Assembly: GCA_020632795.1 (NCBI GenBank)
Contig: JACKEV010000006.1
Coordinates: 372,001-436,000, forward strand
Origin: Alphaproteobacteria bacterium
GTDB taxonomy: Bacteria > Myxococcota_A > UBA796 > CAJQPC01
Length of the DNA: 64,000 bases
Direction: 5' to 3'
Part shown: positions 38,535 to 46,830 of the stretch, piece after piece
Layout of the letters: each line of letters begins with the position of its first letter
How positions within the stretch are numbered: position 1 is the stretch's first letter
Translations under genes and position numbers: made by a program
The notes under the pieces: model-generated
Told to the model about the DNA's origin: nothing
Seen by the model: the letters and a program-made list of their open reading frames with translations, nothing else
Database searches by the model: none

Positions 38535-39509
38535 TCAGCGTCGGAAGGGGGCGAGGGCCGCGGCGATGCGCTCGGCGGCGGGCTGGGGGGCGGGCGCGAA
38601 GGTGGTGCCCGTCAGCCGCTCGAAAGCGGAGATGTAGCGCCGGGCCAGCTCGACCTTGACGTCCGGGGGCAGGGGCGGGGACTGACCCTCGCCCTTGTAG
38701 CCCTGGCTGGCCAGCCAGCGGCGCACGTACTCCTTGTCCAGGCCCTCGGGGCTCTTGCCCAGGGGGTGGTTCTGCTCCCACAGCTCCCGGATCCAGTAGC
38801 GGCTGGAGTCGGGGGTGTGGACCTCGTCGATGAGGCAGAGCTGGCCGTCGATCAGGCCGAACTCGTACTTGGTGTCCACCAGGATGAGCCCGGCGCGCTC
38901 GGCGACGGCCTGGCCCCGGCGGAAGATCTCCAGGGCGACCTCGCAGACCTGCGCCCACAGCGCGGGCTCGACGAGGCCCTTCTCCACGACCTCGGCGCTG
39001 GAGAGGCGCTCGTCGTGCTCGCCTGGGCCGCCCTTGGTGGTGGGGGTGATGACCGCCTCGGGCAGCTTGTCGTTCTTGCGCAAGCCCTCGGGCAGGTCCA
39101 GGCCGTAGGGGCGCTCGACGCCGGCGCTGTAGAGGGTCCACAGGGCGGTGTCGGTGACGCCGGTGATGTAGCCGCGCACCACGACCTCGACGGGCAGGGT
39201 GTCGGCGTTCCGGGCGACGGTGACGTTGGGGTCGGGCACCGCCTCGATGTGGTTGCCCACGAGGTCGGCGGTCTGCTCGAACCACCAGGCCGAGAGCTGG
39301 TTGAGCACCTGCCCCTTGAAGGGGATGGCGCCCAGCACCCGGTCGAAGGCGCTGATGCGGTCGGTGGCGACCAGCACGCGGCGGTCGTCGGACAGGTAGT
39401 TGTCGCGGACCTTGCCCTGGTAGCGCTCGCCGAGGCCCGTGAGGTCGGTGCGCAGCAGGGCGTGGGGGATGGCGTCCCGGATGATCTGCTCGGAGACCAT
39501 GAGGGTCAC
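38535..39509 (-). CDS. purC: SAICAR synthetase
   Basis: 324 residues, the long type resembling yeast Ade1 (YQGKVRDNYL, VATDRISAFDRVLGAIPFKG, LPVEVVVRGYITG, LILVDTKYEFGLIDG and the metal site IDEVHTPDSSRYW). It adds aspartate to CAIR. It overlaps the stop of purB by 4 bp (ATGA), and purE follows after 13 bp, so the products of CAIR formation and use are co-expressed. Confidence 0.95.
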   Translation of the reverse strand: MTLMVSEQIIRDAIPHALLRTDLTGLGERYQGKVRDNYLSDDRRVLVATDRISAFDRVLGAIPFKGQVLNQLSAWWFEQTADLVGNHIEAVPDPNVTVARNADTLPVEVVVRGYITGVTDTALWTLYSAGVERPYGLDLPEGLRKNDKLPEAVITPTTKGGPGEHDERLSSAEVVEKGLVEPALWAQVCEVALEIFRRGQAVAERAGLILVDTKYEFGLIDGQLCLIDEVHTPDSSRYWIRELWEQNHPLGKSPEGLDKEYVRRWLASQGYKGEGQSPPLPPDVKVELARRYISAFERLTGTTFAPAPQPAAERIAAALAPFRR

Positions 39510-40927
39510 TCCTTGGGGGAGAGGGTGTGATCGGAGGCGACGATGCGGAGCTTCTCGGCGATGCGGCGGGCGCGGACGGGGGCGTCCCCGACGTAGTCGG
39601 CGGCGTCGAGCCAGCCCGTGATCTCGTCAGGCGTGGCGAGGTCGGCGAGCCGGGGGTCGTTCGCGAGGCGGTGGGCGAGGGGGTTCGCCTGGCCACCCTG
39701 GAGGGCCGCCCAGGCGGCCAGGGAGTGCTCCCGGATCAGCTCGTGCAGGTCCTGGCGGTCGCCGCCGCGCCGCACCAGCTCCATCATGACCCGCTCGGTG
39801 GCCGCGAAGGTGCCGTAGGTGGCCAGCAGCCGGTCCGAGGCCCCGGTGTCCACCCGCAGGCCCGCCAGCAGCTTGTCCGCTCGGCGCAGCAGCTCGTCGG
39901 TGATGAGGAACGCCTCGGGCAGCACGGTGCGGCGGTTGGCGCTGTCGTCGAGGGTGCGCTCCAGGTAGCTGTGCGCGGCGTTGTCCCAGGCCACCCGCGG
40001 CAGCGCCGCCAGCAGTCGGGCGAGGCTGTCCATGTTCTCGGCGTTGATGGGGTTGCGCTTGAAGGGCATCGCGCTGGAGCCCACCTGCTTGCGGCCGAAG
40101 GGCTCGGCCCACTCCCCGATGGGTGGGGACTGGAGCAGCCGCAGGTCGGCGGCGAACTTGTAGAGGGTCTGCCCCAGGCTGGCGAGCCCGCTGAGCACCC
40201 GGTACTCCTGCTTGCGCGGGGAGGTCTGGGTGGCCACGACCACCGGGGGGATGCCCACCAGCGCCATGACCCGGGCCTCGAAGACCTCGGTGTCCACGCC
40301 CGTGCCGGTGAGGAGCTGCTGGTAGCTGGCGCTGGTGCCGGTGGCGCCCTTGAAGCCCTTGCCCCGGATCTGGCGGCGCAGGCGGCGCAGCTCCTCGTAG
40401 TCCACCAGCAGGTCCTGGCCGTACTGGGCCAGGCGGTAGCCGATGGTGGTGGGCTCGGCGGGCTGGAGGTGGGTGAAGCCCATGGTCGGGCGGTCGGCCC
40501 AGCGCGCGATCTGCTCGCTCATGCGCCCCGCGACCTGCGTCAGCCTGTCGAGGATGAGGTCGAGGGCGTCCCGCAGGCGGACGGCGGCGGTGTTGTCCTC
40601 GACGTCCATCGAGGTCGCGCCCAGGTGGATGATGCCGCCGCCCACCGGGCACTGCTCGGCGAAGGTGCGGACCTCGGCCATCAGGTCGTGGTGGATCTCG
40701 GCCTCGATCTCGGCCGCGCGGGCGAGGTCGATGTCGTCGACGTGGGCGCGCAGGTCCTCGACCTGGTCGGCGGTGACCAGGCCCAGCTCGGACTGGGCCT
40801 GCGCCAGCGCGACCCAGATGCGGCGCCAGTGGCGGTGCTTGGCCTCCTCGCTCCACAGGTGGCGCATCTCGGGCGTGCCGTAGCGCCAGGTGAACGGGGA
40901 GAGGTAGTCGTGGGCGGTGTAGGTCAT
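39506..40927 (-). CDS. purB: Adenylosuccinate lyase, ADSL-like long form
   Basis: 473 residues. Signature loop SSAMPFKRNPINAEN, with HLGATSMDVEDNTAAVRLRD and FTHLQPAEPTTIG containing the catalytic His. Segments such as TLDDSANRR, GFKGATGTSASYQQLL and GGDRQDLHELI resemble animal ADSL more than the short B. subtilis enzyme, by memory. It acts twice, on SAICAR and on adenylosuccinate. ATGA overlaps link it to purA above and purC below. Confidence 0.94.
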   Translation of the reverse strand: MTYTAHDYLSPFTWRYGTPEMRHLWSEEAKHRHWRRIWVALAQAQSELGLVTADQVEDLRAHVDDIDLARAAEIEAEIHHDLMAEVRTFAEQCPVGGGIIHLGATSMDVEDNTAAVRLRDALDLILDRLTQVAGRMSEQIARWADRPTMGFTHLQPAEPTTIGYRLAQYGQDLLVDYEELRRLRRQIRGKGFKGATGTSASYQQLLTGTGVDTEVFEARVMALVGIPPVVVATQTSPRKQEYRVLSGLASLGQTLYKFAADLRLLQSPPIGEWAEPFGRKQVGSSAMPFKRNPINAENMDSLARLLAALPRVAWDNAAHSYLERTLDDSANRRTVLPEAFLITDELLRRADKLLAGLRVDTGASDRLLATYGTFAATERVMMELVRRGGDRQDLHELIREHSLAAWAALQGGQANPLAHRLANDPRLADLATPDEITGWLDAADYVGDAPVRARRIAEKLRIVASDHTLSPKE

Positions 40928-42207
40928 GGCCAGGGCGTGGGGATGGGGATGAGCTCCTCGCGCTCCGCGCCGACGGAGACGTAGCGGATGGGCGCGTCGG
41001 CGAGCTCGGAGAGGCGGTGCAGGTAGGCGCGGGCGGCCTTGGGCAGGTCGTCCCAGTTGCGCACGCCGCGGGTGGACTGCATCCAGCCCTCCCAGGTCTC
41101 GTAGACGGGCTCGACGTGGCGCAGGAGCGGGGTGTCGGGGACGTAGTCCAGCACCTTCTCGCCCACCCGGTAGCCCGTGCAGATCTTGATCTCCTCGAAG
41201 TGGTCGAGCACGTCGAGCTTGGTCACGGCCAGGCCGGTGAAGCCGTTGATCCAGGAGGCGTAGCGGATGGCGACGCCGTCGAACCAGCCGCAGCGGCGGG
41301 GGCGGCCCGTGGTCGCGCCGTACTCATTGCCGATCTCGCGCAGGCGCAGGCCGTCGGCGTCCTCCAGCTCCACGGGGAAGGGGCCCCCGCCGACGGCGGT
41401 GGAGTAGACCTTGACCACGCCGATGATGTTGTTGATGGCGGTCGGCGGCAGCCCCGCGCCCGCGCAGGCGCCGCCCACGATGGGGTTGGAGCTGGTGCAG
41501 AAGGGGTAGATGCCCCAGTCGATGTCCCGCATCACCCCGAGCTGGCCCTCCAGCAGCACCCGCTGGTCCTCGCGCACCGCCTGGCGGGTCATCGGCAGGG
41601 TGTCGATGATGCGGTGCCCCAGGGCGTTGCGCCAGCCCTCGGCCTTGTCCAGCAGGGCGTCCAGGGACATCTCCGGCTCGCCGTACTCGGCCAGCACCCG
41701 GTTGCGCTTCTCCAGCACGGGCGCCAGCCGATCCTTGAACCAGTCCGGGTGGAGCAGGTCGCCCAGCCGCAGGCCCCGCCGGGCGGCCTTGTCCGCGTAG
41801 GTCGGGCCGATGCCGCGCTTGGTGGTGCCGATGCGGGCGCCCTCCGAGCGGGCCTGCTCCTGGAGCCCGTCGATGACGGGGTGGTAGGGCATCACGATGT
41901 GGGCGCGCTCGGACAGCCACAGGTTGTCGGCGCTGACCCCGGCGTCCTCGACCTCGGACAGCTCGCGGAGCAGGTTGTCGGGGTTGACCACCGTGCCCGG
42001 CCCCACCACGCAGCGGGTGCTGGGGTTGAAGATGCCGGAGGGGACGATGTGCAGCTTGAAGGTGCCGTGCTCGTTGACGACGGTGTGCCCGGCGTTGTCG
42101 CCGCCCTGGAAGCGGATCACCATGTCCGCCCGCTGGGCGAGGTAATCGACGATCCGTCCCTTGCCCTCGTCGCCCCACTGGGCGCCTACGATCGCGGTCA
42201 CCGGCAT
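40924..42207 (-). CDS. purA: Adenylosuccinate synthetase
   Basis: 427 residues. GAQWGDEGKGRIVDYLA at the start is the GTP/IMP site; GGDNAGHTVV, TTKRGIGPTYADKAARRGLRLGDL, and ATTGRPRRCGWFD are conserved. It makes adenylosuccinate from IMP, Asp and GTP. It sits inside the operon, so the AMP branch is coupled with IMP synthesis; no guaA or guaB is present. Confidence 0.96.
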   Translation of the reverse strand: MPVTAIVGAQWGDEGKGRIVDYLAQRADMVIRFQGGDNAGHTVVNEHGTFKLHIVPSGIFNPSTRCVVGPGTVVNPDNLLRELSEVEDAGVSADNLWLSERAHIVMPYHPVIDGLQEQARSEGARIGTTKRGIGPTYADKAARRGLRLGDLLHPDWFKDRLAPVLEKRNRVLAEYGEPEMSLDALLDKAEGWRNALGHRIIDTLPMTRQAVREDQRVLLEGQLGVMRDIDWGIYPFCTSSNPIVGGACAGAGLPPTAINNIIGVVKVYSTAVGGGPFPVELEDADGLRLREIGNEYGATTGRPRRCGWFDGVAIRYASWINGFTGLAVTKLDVLDHFEEIKICTGYRVGEKVLDYVPDTPLLRHVEPVYETWEGWMQSTRGVRNWDDLPKAARAYLHRLSELADAPIRYVSVGAEREELIPIPTPWP

Positions 42208-42222
42208 GCGCGTGTCCCTCTG

Positions 42223-43014
42223 TCAGTTGGTCTCGGCCGCGTGGCGCAGCCCGTTGCGGAACAACCCCAGGCCCAGGTGGCCCGTGGCCCCCCGGGACGC
42301 CCGGGGGTTCTGGCGGGGCAGGATGTGGTCCTCGGGGTGGGGCATCAGCCCCAGCACGTTGCCCGCCGCGTTGGTGAGCCCGGCGATGTCGTCGGCCGAG
42401 CCGTTGGGGTTGTCCGGGTAGGCTGCGGGCCCCCCGTCCCGGGCCACGTAGCGCAGCGCGGCGAGGCCCAGCGCCTTCGCCCGCTCCCGCAGGGCGGGCT
42501 CGCCGAACACCAGCCGCCCCTCGCCGTGGGCCACCGGGCAGAGGATGTCCTCCTCCAGGCCCTTGGTGAACACGCAGGGGCTGTCCGGCTGGGGCCGCAG
42601 GCGCACCCAGCGGCACTCGAAGCGCGCGGAGTCGTTGCGGGTCAGGGTGACGGTGGGGGTGAGGGGCGCGTCGTCCTCGTCGAGCGGTCCGGGAAGGAGC
42701 CCCGTCTTCACCAGCACCTGGAAGCCGTTGCAGATGCCCAGCACCGGGCGGCCCCGGGCCACGAAGCGCAGCAGGTCGTCCCCGCAGGCCGAGCCCATCC
42801 AGGCCGCCCAGAGCTTGCCCGCGCCCAGGTCATCCCCGAAGGAGAAGCCGCCGGGGAAGACGAGCATGCCGTAGTCGTCCAGCGCCACCTCGCCGGCCAG
42901 GACCGCGCCCAGGCGCACGATGTCCGGTGCGCCGCCCGCGCGCTGGCACGCCCAGGCCGCCTCGCGATCCCGGTTGGTGCCCGGGGCGTGGAGGATGAGC
43001 ACAGGCGTGGTCAT
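42223..43014 (-). CDS. purQ: FGAM synthase glutaminase subunit
   Basis: 263 residues from the ATG at 43014 (MTTPVLILHAPGTNRD). Class I glutamine amidotransferase with Cys95 in LGICNGFQVL and the catalytic His/Glu pair in MPHPEDH at about 224-229. It is longer than the 227-residue Bacillus PurQ. It supplies ammonia to the PurS-PurL protein encoded 11 kb away, and is the first gene of the purine run (16-bp gap to purA). Confidence 0.94.
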   Translation of the reverse strand: MTTPVLILHAPGTNRDREAAWACQRAGGAPDIVRLGAVLAGEVALDDYGMLVFPGGFSFGDDLGAGKLWAAWMGSACGDDLLRFVARGRPVLGICNGFQVLVKTGLLPGPLDEDDAPLTPTVTLTRNDSARFECRWVRLRPQPDSPCVFTKGLEEDILCPVAHGEGRLVFGEPALRERAKALGLAALRYVARDGGPAAYPDNPNGSADDIAGLTNAAGNVLGLMPHPEDHILPRQNPRASRGATGHLGLGLFRNGLRHAAETN

Positions 43015-43101
43015 GGGCGTCACCGGGGGCGGGTGTGGGTGGCGAAAGGCTCGATACGTAGCGCCCCGGACGCCCCCCCGCACCCGCATGGCACGCTTCT
43101 G

Positions 43102-44286
43102 TCACCTCGGCCCGGAGGGCTCCTCGGGCATCGGCTCGGTGATGATCTCGAAGCGACCGAAGTCAAAGGGGGTGCCGGGTGCAGCGTCCACCTTGACCAG
43201 CCGCTCGCGCACCCCCTCCCGCGCCAGCTCCATCGCCCGGTGGTGGCAGTACGGCATGTTGCCGCGCCGGCCCAGCAGGGTGTGGGCGGTCCAGGAGCAG
43301 CCCCCGCCGCAGGCGTCGGCGTAGTAGCAGCGCTGGCAGTAGCCCCACAGCTCCTCGGTGGGGGCGCGGTCCCGGGCGAAGCGCAGGGGGGCGGTCTCCT
43401 CCCAGATCCGCTGGAGGCTCATCTCCCGAAGGTTCCCGCCCACATACGGCGCGCTGGGCAGGGAGGGGCAGCCCTTGACGTCGCCGTTGGACTCGATGCC
43501 CAGGACGTGGCGGCCCGCTGCGCAGCCCTTCCAGTGCTCGATGCGCAGGTCCCGCTCGTAGGGGCCGAAGTAGCCCAGGTTGTTGCCCGCGTTTACGGTG
43601 ATGCCGGCGGCCTTCATGCGCCGGGCGGCGGCGGCGAGGCGGGGGATCAGCGCCAGCATGTCGTAGGGCTGGAGCAGCCACTCGGGGCGGTCGGCGGCCC
43701 GGCCCATCGGCCCGGTGAGCTGCACCTGCCAGCCCCGGACCCGGTGGGCCATCAGGGTCTCGGTCAGCGCCTCGACCTCGGGCATGTTCAGGCGGTTGAG
43801 CTGGGTGTTGGCCAGAGGCGCGATGCCCGCCTCCCGGGCGTGGCCGAGCGCGGCCAGGGCGGCCTTCCAGCTCCCCTTGACCGCCCGCAGCAGGTCGTGG
43901 GTGGCCTCCATCCCGTCGATCGAGACGCTGACCGCCTGCAGGCCCGCCTCGGCGGCGGCCCGGCAGCGCTCCGGGGTGAGGGCGCGGGCCCCGGTGGTCA
44001 TGGTGGCGCGCATGCCCCGCGCCCGCACCGCCTGGATGATGGCCAGCCAGTCCTCGTTCAGGTAGGCCTCGCCGCCGATGAAGGCGACCTCCAGGGTGCC
44101 CAGCTCAGCGAGCTGATCGGCGACCGCGACGGCCTCGGCCAGGCTCAGCTCCTCGGCGCGGGGGCGCCCGGCGCGGCTGCCGCAGTGCCGGCAGGCCAGA
44201 TCGCACTTCAAGGTCAGCTCCCACACGACGTAGAGCGGGGCGAAGGCGCTGGAGACGGGCACGCGGCGTTTCATGATCCCCGGCAT
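43102..44286 (-). CDS. Radical SAM/SPASM enzyme, putative maturase
   Basis: 394 residues. The radical SAM cluster motif CDLACRHC (Cys28, Cys32, Cys35) is followed by FIGGEAYLNEDW. The C-terminal SPASM-type region has GIESNGDVKGCPSLPS, YCQRCYYADACGGGCSW and NMPYCHHRA, enough Cys for auxiliary Fe-S clusters. Such enzymes usually modify a peptide encoded beside them. The divergent gene at 44343, with a Cys-rich N-terminus, is the obvious candidate. A second ATG (MKRRVPV) is at residue 5. purQ lies 87 bp downstream on the same strand, but no functional link with purines is apparent. Confidence 0.88.
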   Translation of the reverse strand: MPGIMKRRVPVSSAFAPLYVVWELTLKCDLACRHCGSRAGRPRAEELSLAEAVAVADQLAELGTLEVAFIGGEAYLNEDWLAIIQAVRARGMRATMTTGARALTPERCRAAAEAGLQAVSVSIDGMEATHDLLRAVKGSWKAALAALGHAREAGIAPLANTQLNRLNMPEVEALTETLMAHRVRGWQVQLTGPMGRAADRPEWLLQPYDMLALIPRLAAAARRMKAAGITVNAGNNLGYFGPYERDLRIEHWKGCAAGRHVLGIESNGDVKGCPSLPSAPYVGGNLREMSLQRIWEETAPLRFARDRAPTEELWGYCQRCYYADACGGGCSWTAHTLLGRRGNMPYCHHRAMELAREGVRERLVKVDAAPGTPFDFGRFEIITEPMPEEPSGPR

Positions 44287-44314
44287 TGTAGCCCCCAGGA
44301 GCCGGTGGTAGGGT
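44286..44314 (+). promoter_or_regulatory. Candidate promoter of the Zn-ribbon/MopE small gene
   Basis: TTGTAG at 44286-44291, 17 bp spacing, TAGGGT at 44309-44314. The pattern TTGNNN-17-TANNNT fits promoters of GC-rich bacteria. It lies 28 bp above the ATG at 44343, which has AGGAGGAG just before it. Confidence 0.4.
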
Positions 44315-44342
44315 AGTCCGAGCCTGCGTCCAGGAGGAGACC

Positions 44343-44690
44343 ATGATCGAGTGCAACGGTTGTCACCGCCACGTCCGCAACAGCGAGCTGGCCTGCCCGT
44401 TCTGCGGCGCCCGCATGGGCAGCTTCGCGAACAAGGTGCTCACCGGCCTGGGGGCCAGCACCCTCGCGATGGTGCTCGCGGCCTGCTACGGCCCGCCCCC
44501 CGACAAGGGCTGGGAGACCGGCGTGGACTCCGGCGTGGACGCCGACGGCGACGGCTTCTTCCTCGAGGACGACTGCAACGACGCCGACGCGACGATCAAC
44601 CCCGACGCCACCGAGGTCTGCGACGACGCGATCGACAACGACTGCGATGAGCTGGTCGATGGGGACGACCCGGACTGCGCGGGGGGGTGA
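44343..44690 (+). CDS. Small Zn-ribbon / lipobox / MopE-motif protein
   Basis: 115 residues in three parts. Residues 4-22 hold CNGC and CPFC, a zinc ribbon. Residues about 28-48 form a hydrophobic stretch ending in a lipobox-like AMVLAACYGPPPDKG. Residues about 58-115 are one MopE unit (DADGDGFFLEDDCNDADATI, then EVCDDAIDNDCDELVDGDD). A zinc ribbon ahead of an export signal is unusual. The CYGPPP sequence right after the lipobox resembles the YGxP core that I recall from lipoproteins of rSAM/lipoprotein systems. Divergent partner: the radical SAM/SPASM gene. Confidence 0.8.
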   Translation: MIECNGCHRHVRNSELACPFCGARMGSFANKVLTGLGASTLAMVLAACYGPPPDKGWETGVDSGVDADGDGFFLEDDCNDADATINPDATEVCDDAIDNDCDELVDGDDPDCAGG

Positions 44691-44744
44691 GGGCGGGCGG
44701 AGCTCGGAAGAATGGGGTCGTCCATCTGGACCCGCCACCCCGCC

Positions 44745-45566
44745 TCAGATCCCCATCACCCCCCGCGCCGCCTCCCACGCCGGCCCGTACGCCATCATGT
44801 CCCCGTTGTGGTCCCCGCCGGGCACGATGATCAGCGTTGAACCCGGGATCGCCTCCCCCAGCCGCCGGCTCTGCCCCGCCGGGATGACCGCGTCGGCGTC
44901 ACCGTGGACCAGCACCGTCGGCACCCCCAGCGACCCCGCCCGCGACAGGGAGTCGAACCGGTTGCGCATCACCCAGCGCACCGGCAGCCAGGGGTAGGCG
45001 TGGGCCGCCACGTCGACCGCGGCGGTGAACGTGCTCTCCAGCAACAGCGCCCGGGGCTTCTCCTCCGGGGGCAGCCCCGCGACCAGGCCCACCGCCACGC
45101 CGCCGCCCAGGGACTTGCCGAAGACCACGATGTCCTGGGGATCGTGGGTGCGCCGGGCCTCGGCCCAGGCCGCGCGGGCGTCCATGCGCAGGCCCGCCTC
45201 GGCCGGGGCGCCCTCGCTGCCCGGGTAGCCCCGGTAGTTGACGTGCAGCACCTCGAAGCCGGCCTTCACGAAGCGCGCGTAGCGCGGCCCGTAGCCCGCC
45301 ACCGAGGAGCCGTTGCCGTTGAACAGGAGCGCCAGCCGAGGCCCCTGGCCCAGGCGCCAGCCGTACAGCCCGGTGCCGTCCTCGGCCTGCACGCGGATCT
45401 CCCGAGCGCCGGCCTGCTGCGCCAGCGCGGCCAGCGCGTCTTCGGAGAGATCCGGCGGGTGGAACACCAGCTTCGGCTCGGCGAGGGCCATGCCCGCGAC
45501 GATCAAGCCGTACACCACGCCGCCCGCGACCAGTAGTTTGACCATACGCCTTGCCACCCGGTGCAT
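44745..45566 (-). CDS. Alpha/beta hydrolase, BEM46/YfhR-like
   Basis: 273 residues with an N-terminal membrane anchor (about 8-28). The nucleophile elbow is GKSLGG with Ser152; oxyanion region LFNGNGSSVAGYG; Asp in VHGDADAVIP; His in GGDHNG. It is a serine hydrolase facing the periplasm with unknown substrate. It is divergent from the gene at 45607, with a palindrome between them. Confidence 0.85.
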   Translation of the reverse strand: MHRVARRMVKLLVAGGVVYGLIVAGMALAEPKLVFHPPDLSEDALAALAQQAGAREIRVQAEDGTGLYGWRLGQGPRLALLFNGNGSSVAGYGPRYARFVKAGFEVLHVNYRGYPGSEGAPAEAGLRMDARAAWAEARRTHDPQDIVVFGKSLGGGVAVGLVAGLPPEEKPRALLLESTFTAAVDVAAHAYPWLPVRWVMRNRFDSLSRAGSLGVPTVLVHGDADAVIPAGQSRRLGEAIPGSTLIIVPGGDHNGDMMAYGPAWEAARGVMGI

Positions 45567-45571
45567 GGGGT

Positions 45572-45583
45572 CCCATTAATGGG
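45572..45583. promoter_or_regulatory. Perfect palindrome CCCATTAATGGG between divergent genes
   Basis: A 12-bp perfect palindrome, AT-rich at its centre, in the 40-bp gap between two divergent start codons, flanked by GGGG and CCCC on the two sides. The position is right for a dimeric repressor controlling both genes. Confidence 0.5.
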
Positions 45584-45606
45584 TTTCCCCGTCGCTCGGA
45601 GGTCCT

Positions 45607-46362
45607 GTGTTGAGGCGCCTGATCATCGCCGGGATCGTGATGCTCGTCCTCGTCGGAGCGGGCGCGGGGGGCCTGGCCCTGGTCTCCGATCCCCGCCCCG
45701 AGGGCACCCCCGGCCCCGAGGCCGACGCCCTGGCCCGCCAGATGCTCGCGGCCGTGGACGTGGACGCCTGGGACGCCACCGGCGCGGTCGCCTGGACCTT
45801 CGCCGGCCGCAACGCGCACCTGTGGGACCGGACCCGCCACCTGGGCCGCGTGCGCTGGGGCGGCGACACCGAGGTGCTGGTGGACCTGGGCAAGGTCCAG
45901 GGCCGCGCCTGGGTCGACGGCGCCGAGGTCACAGGCCGCAAGGCGCAGAAGCTGGTGGAGCAGGCCCACGCCGCCTGGATCAACGACAGCTTCTGGCTCA
46001 ACCCCGTGGTGAAGGCCTTCGACGACGGCACCACCCGCAGCCTCGTGGACGTCGAGCAGGGCCGCGGCCTGATGGTCGCCTACGACGCAGGCGGCCTCAC
46101 CCCGGGCGACGCCTACCTCTGGATCCTGGACGACGACGCCCGCCCCACCGCCTGGCGCATGTGGGTCTCCATCATCCCCATCGGGGGCCTGGAGAACTCC
46201 TGGGAGGGCTGGATCACCCTGCCCACCGGCGCGCAGGTCGCCACGCAGCACCACATCAAGGGCCCCGGCGACGTCACCCTCGCGCTGACCGACGTGCGCG
46301 CGGCGGCCACCCTCGCCGAATTGGAGCCCGGCCCCGACCCCTTCGCCCCCCTCAGCCCCTGA
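45607..46362 (+). CDS. Exported or membrane-anchored protein of unknown function
   Basis: 251 residues starting at GTG 45607 (TTG 45610 is possible; GGAGG at about 45598-45602). An N-terminal hydrophobic segment (LIIAGIVMLVLVGAGAGGLAL) acts as signal anchor. The mature part has many Trp residues (WDATGAVAWTFAGRNAHLWD, WINDSFWLNP) and resembles proteins with a lipoprotein-sorting-like beta fold, but I do not recognise a family. It is followed after 6 bp by the VOC gene. Confidence 0.7.
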   Translation: MLRRLIIAGIVMLVLVGAGAGGLALVSDPRPEGTPGPEADALARQMLAAVDVDAWDATGAVAWTFAGRNAHLWDRTRHLGRVRWGGDTEVLVDLGKVQGRAWVDGAEVTGRKAQKLVEQAHAAWINDSFWLNPVVKAFDDGTTRSLVDVEQGRGLMVAYDAGGLTPGDAYLWILDDDARPTAWRMWVSIIPIGGLENSWEGWITLPTGAQVATQHHIKGPGDVTLALTDVRAAATLAELEPGPDPFAPLSP

Positions 46363-46368
46363 ACGTCC

Positions 46369-46794
46369 ATGCCCACGCCGCCCTTCCACCTGGCCTTCCC
46401 GGTCGATGACCTCGACGCCGCCCGCCGCTTCTACGGCGAGCTGCTGGGCTGCGCGATCGGCCGCACCGACCCGTCCTGGGTGGACTTCAACTTCTTCGGC
46501 CACCAGATCACCGCCCACCTGCGCCCCGAGGAGGCCCCCCGCGCGATCCGCACCAACGCGGTGGACGGCGACGCGGTGCCCGTGCGCCACTTCGGCGCGG
46601 TGCTGCCCTGGGACGGCTGGGAGGCCCTCGCCGCCCGCCTGGCCAAGGCCGGCGTGGCCTTCCTGATCGCGCCCAAGGTGCGCTTCCAGGGTCAGGTGGG
46701 CGAACAGGGCACGTTCTTCGTGGAGGATCCCGCAGGCAACGCCCTGGAGTTCAAGAGCTTCCGCGACCCGGCCCGCCTCTTCGCCGCCGGCTGA
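46369..46794 (+). CDS. VOC-superfamily (glyoxalase/dioxygenase) protein
   Basis: 141 residues. HLAFPVDDLDAARRFYGELLG is the typical first beta-alpha unit of the vicinal oxygen chelate fold, and NALEFKSF near the end carries the metal-ligand Glu. Resembles small proteins annotated as glyoxalase or bleomycin-resistance-like. Substrate unknown. Confidence 0.87.
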   Translation: MPTPPFHLAFPVDDLDAARRFYGELLGCAIGRTDPSWVDFNFFGHQITAHLRPEEAPRAIRTNAVDGDAVPVRHFGAVLPWDGWEALAARLAKAGVAFLIAPKVRFQGQVGEQGTFFVEDPAGNALEFKSFRDPARLFAAG

Positions 46795-46830
46795 CGCAAC
46801 GCCGGGCGGGCCCGCGTCCTATGCGGGGCG

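Noticed and set aside
43089..43105. TGGCACG near 43089 as another sigma-54 site
   Set aside because: The -12 part (TGTC) does not match and it points away from purQ.
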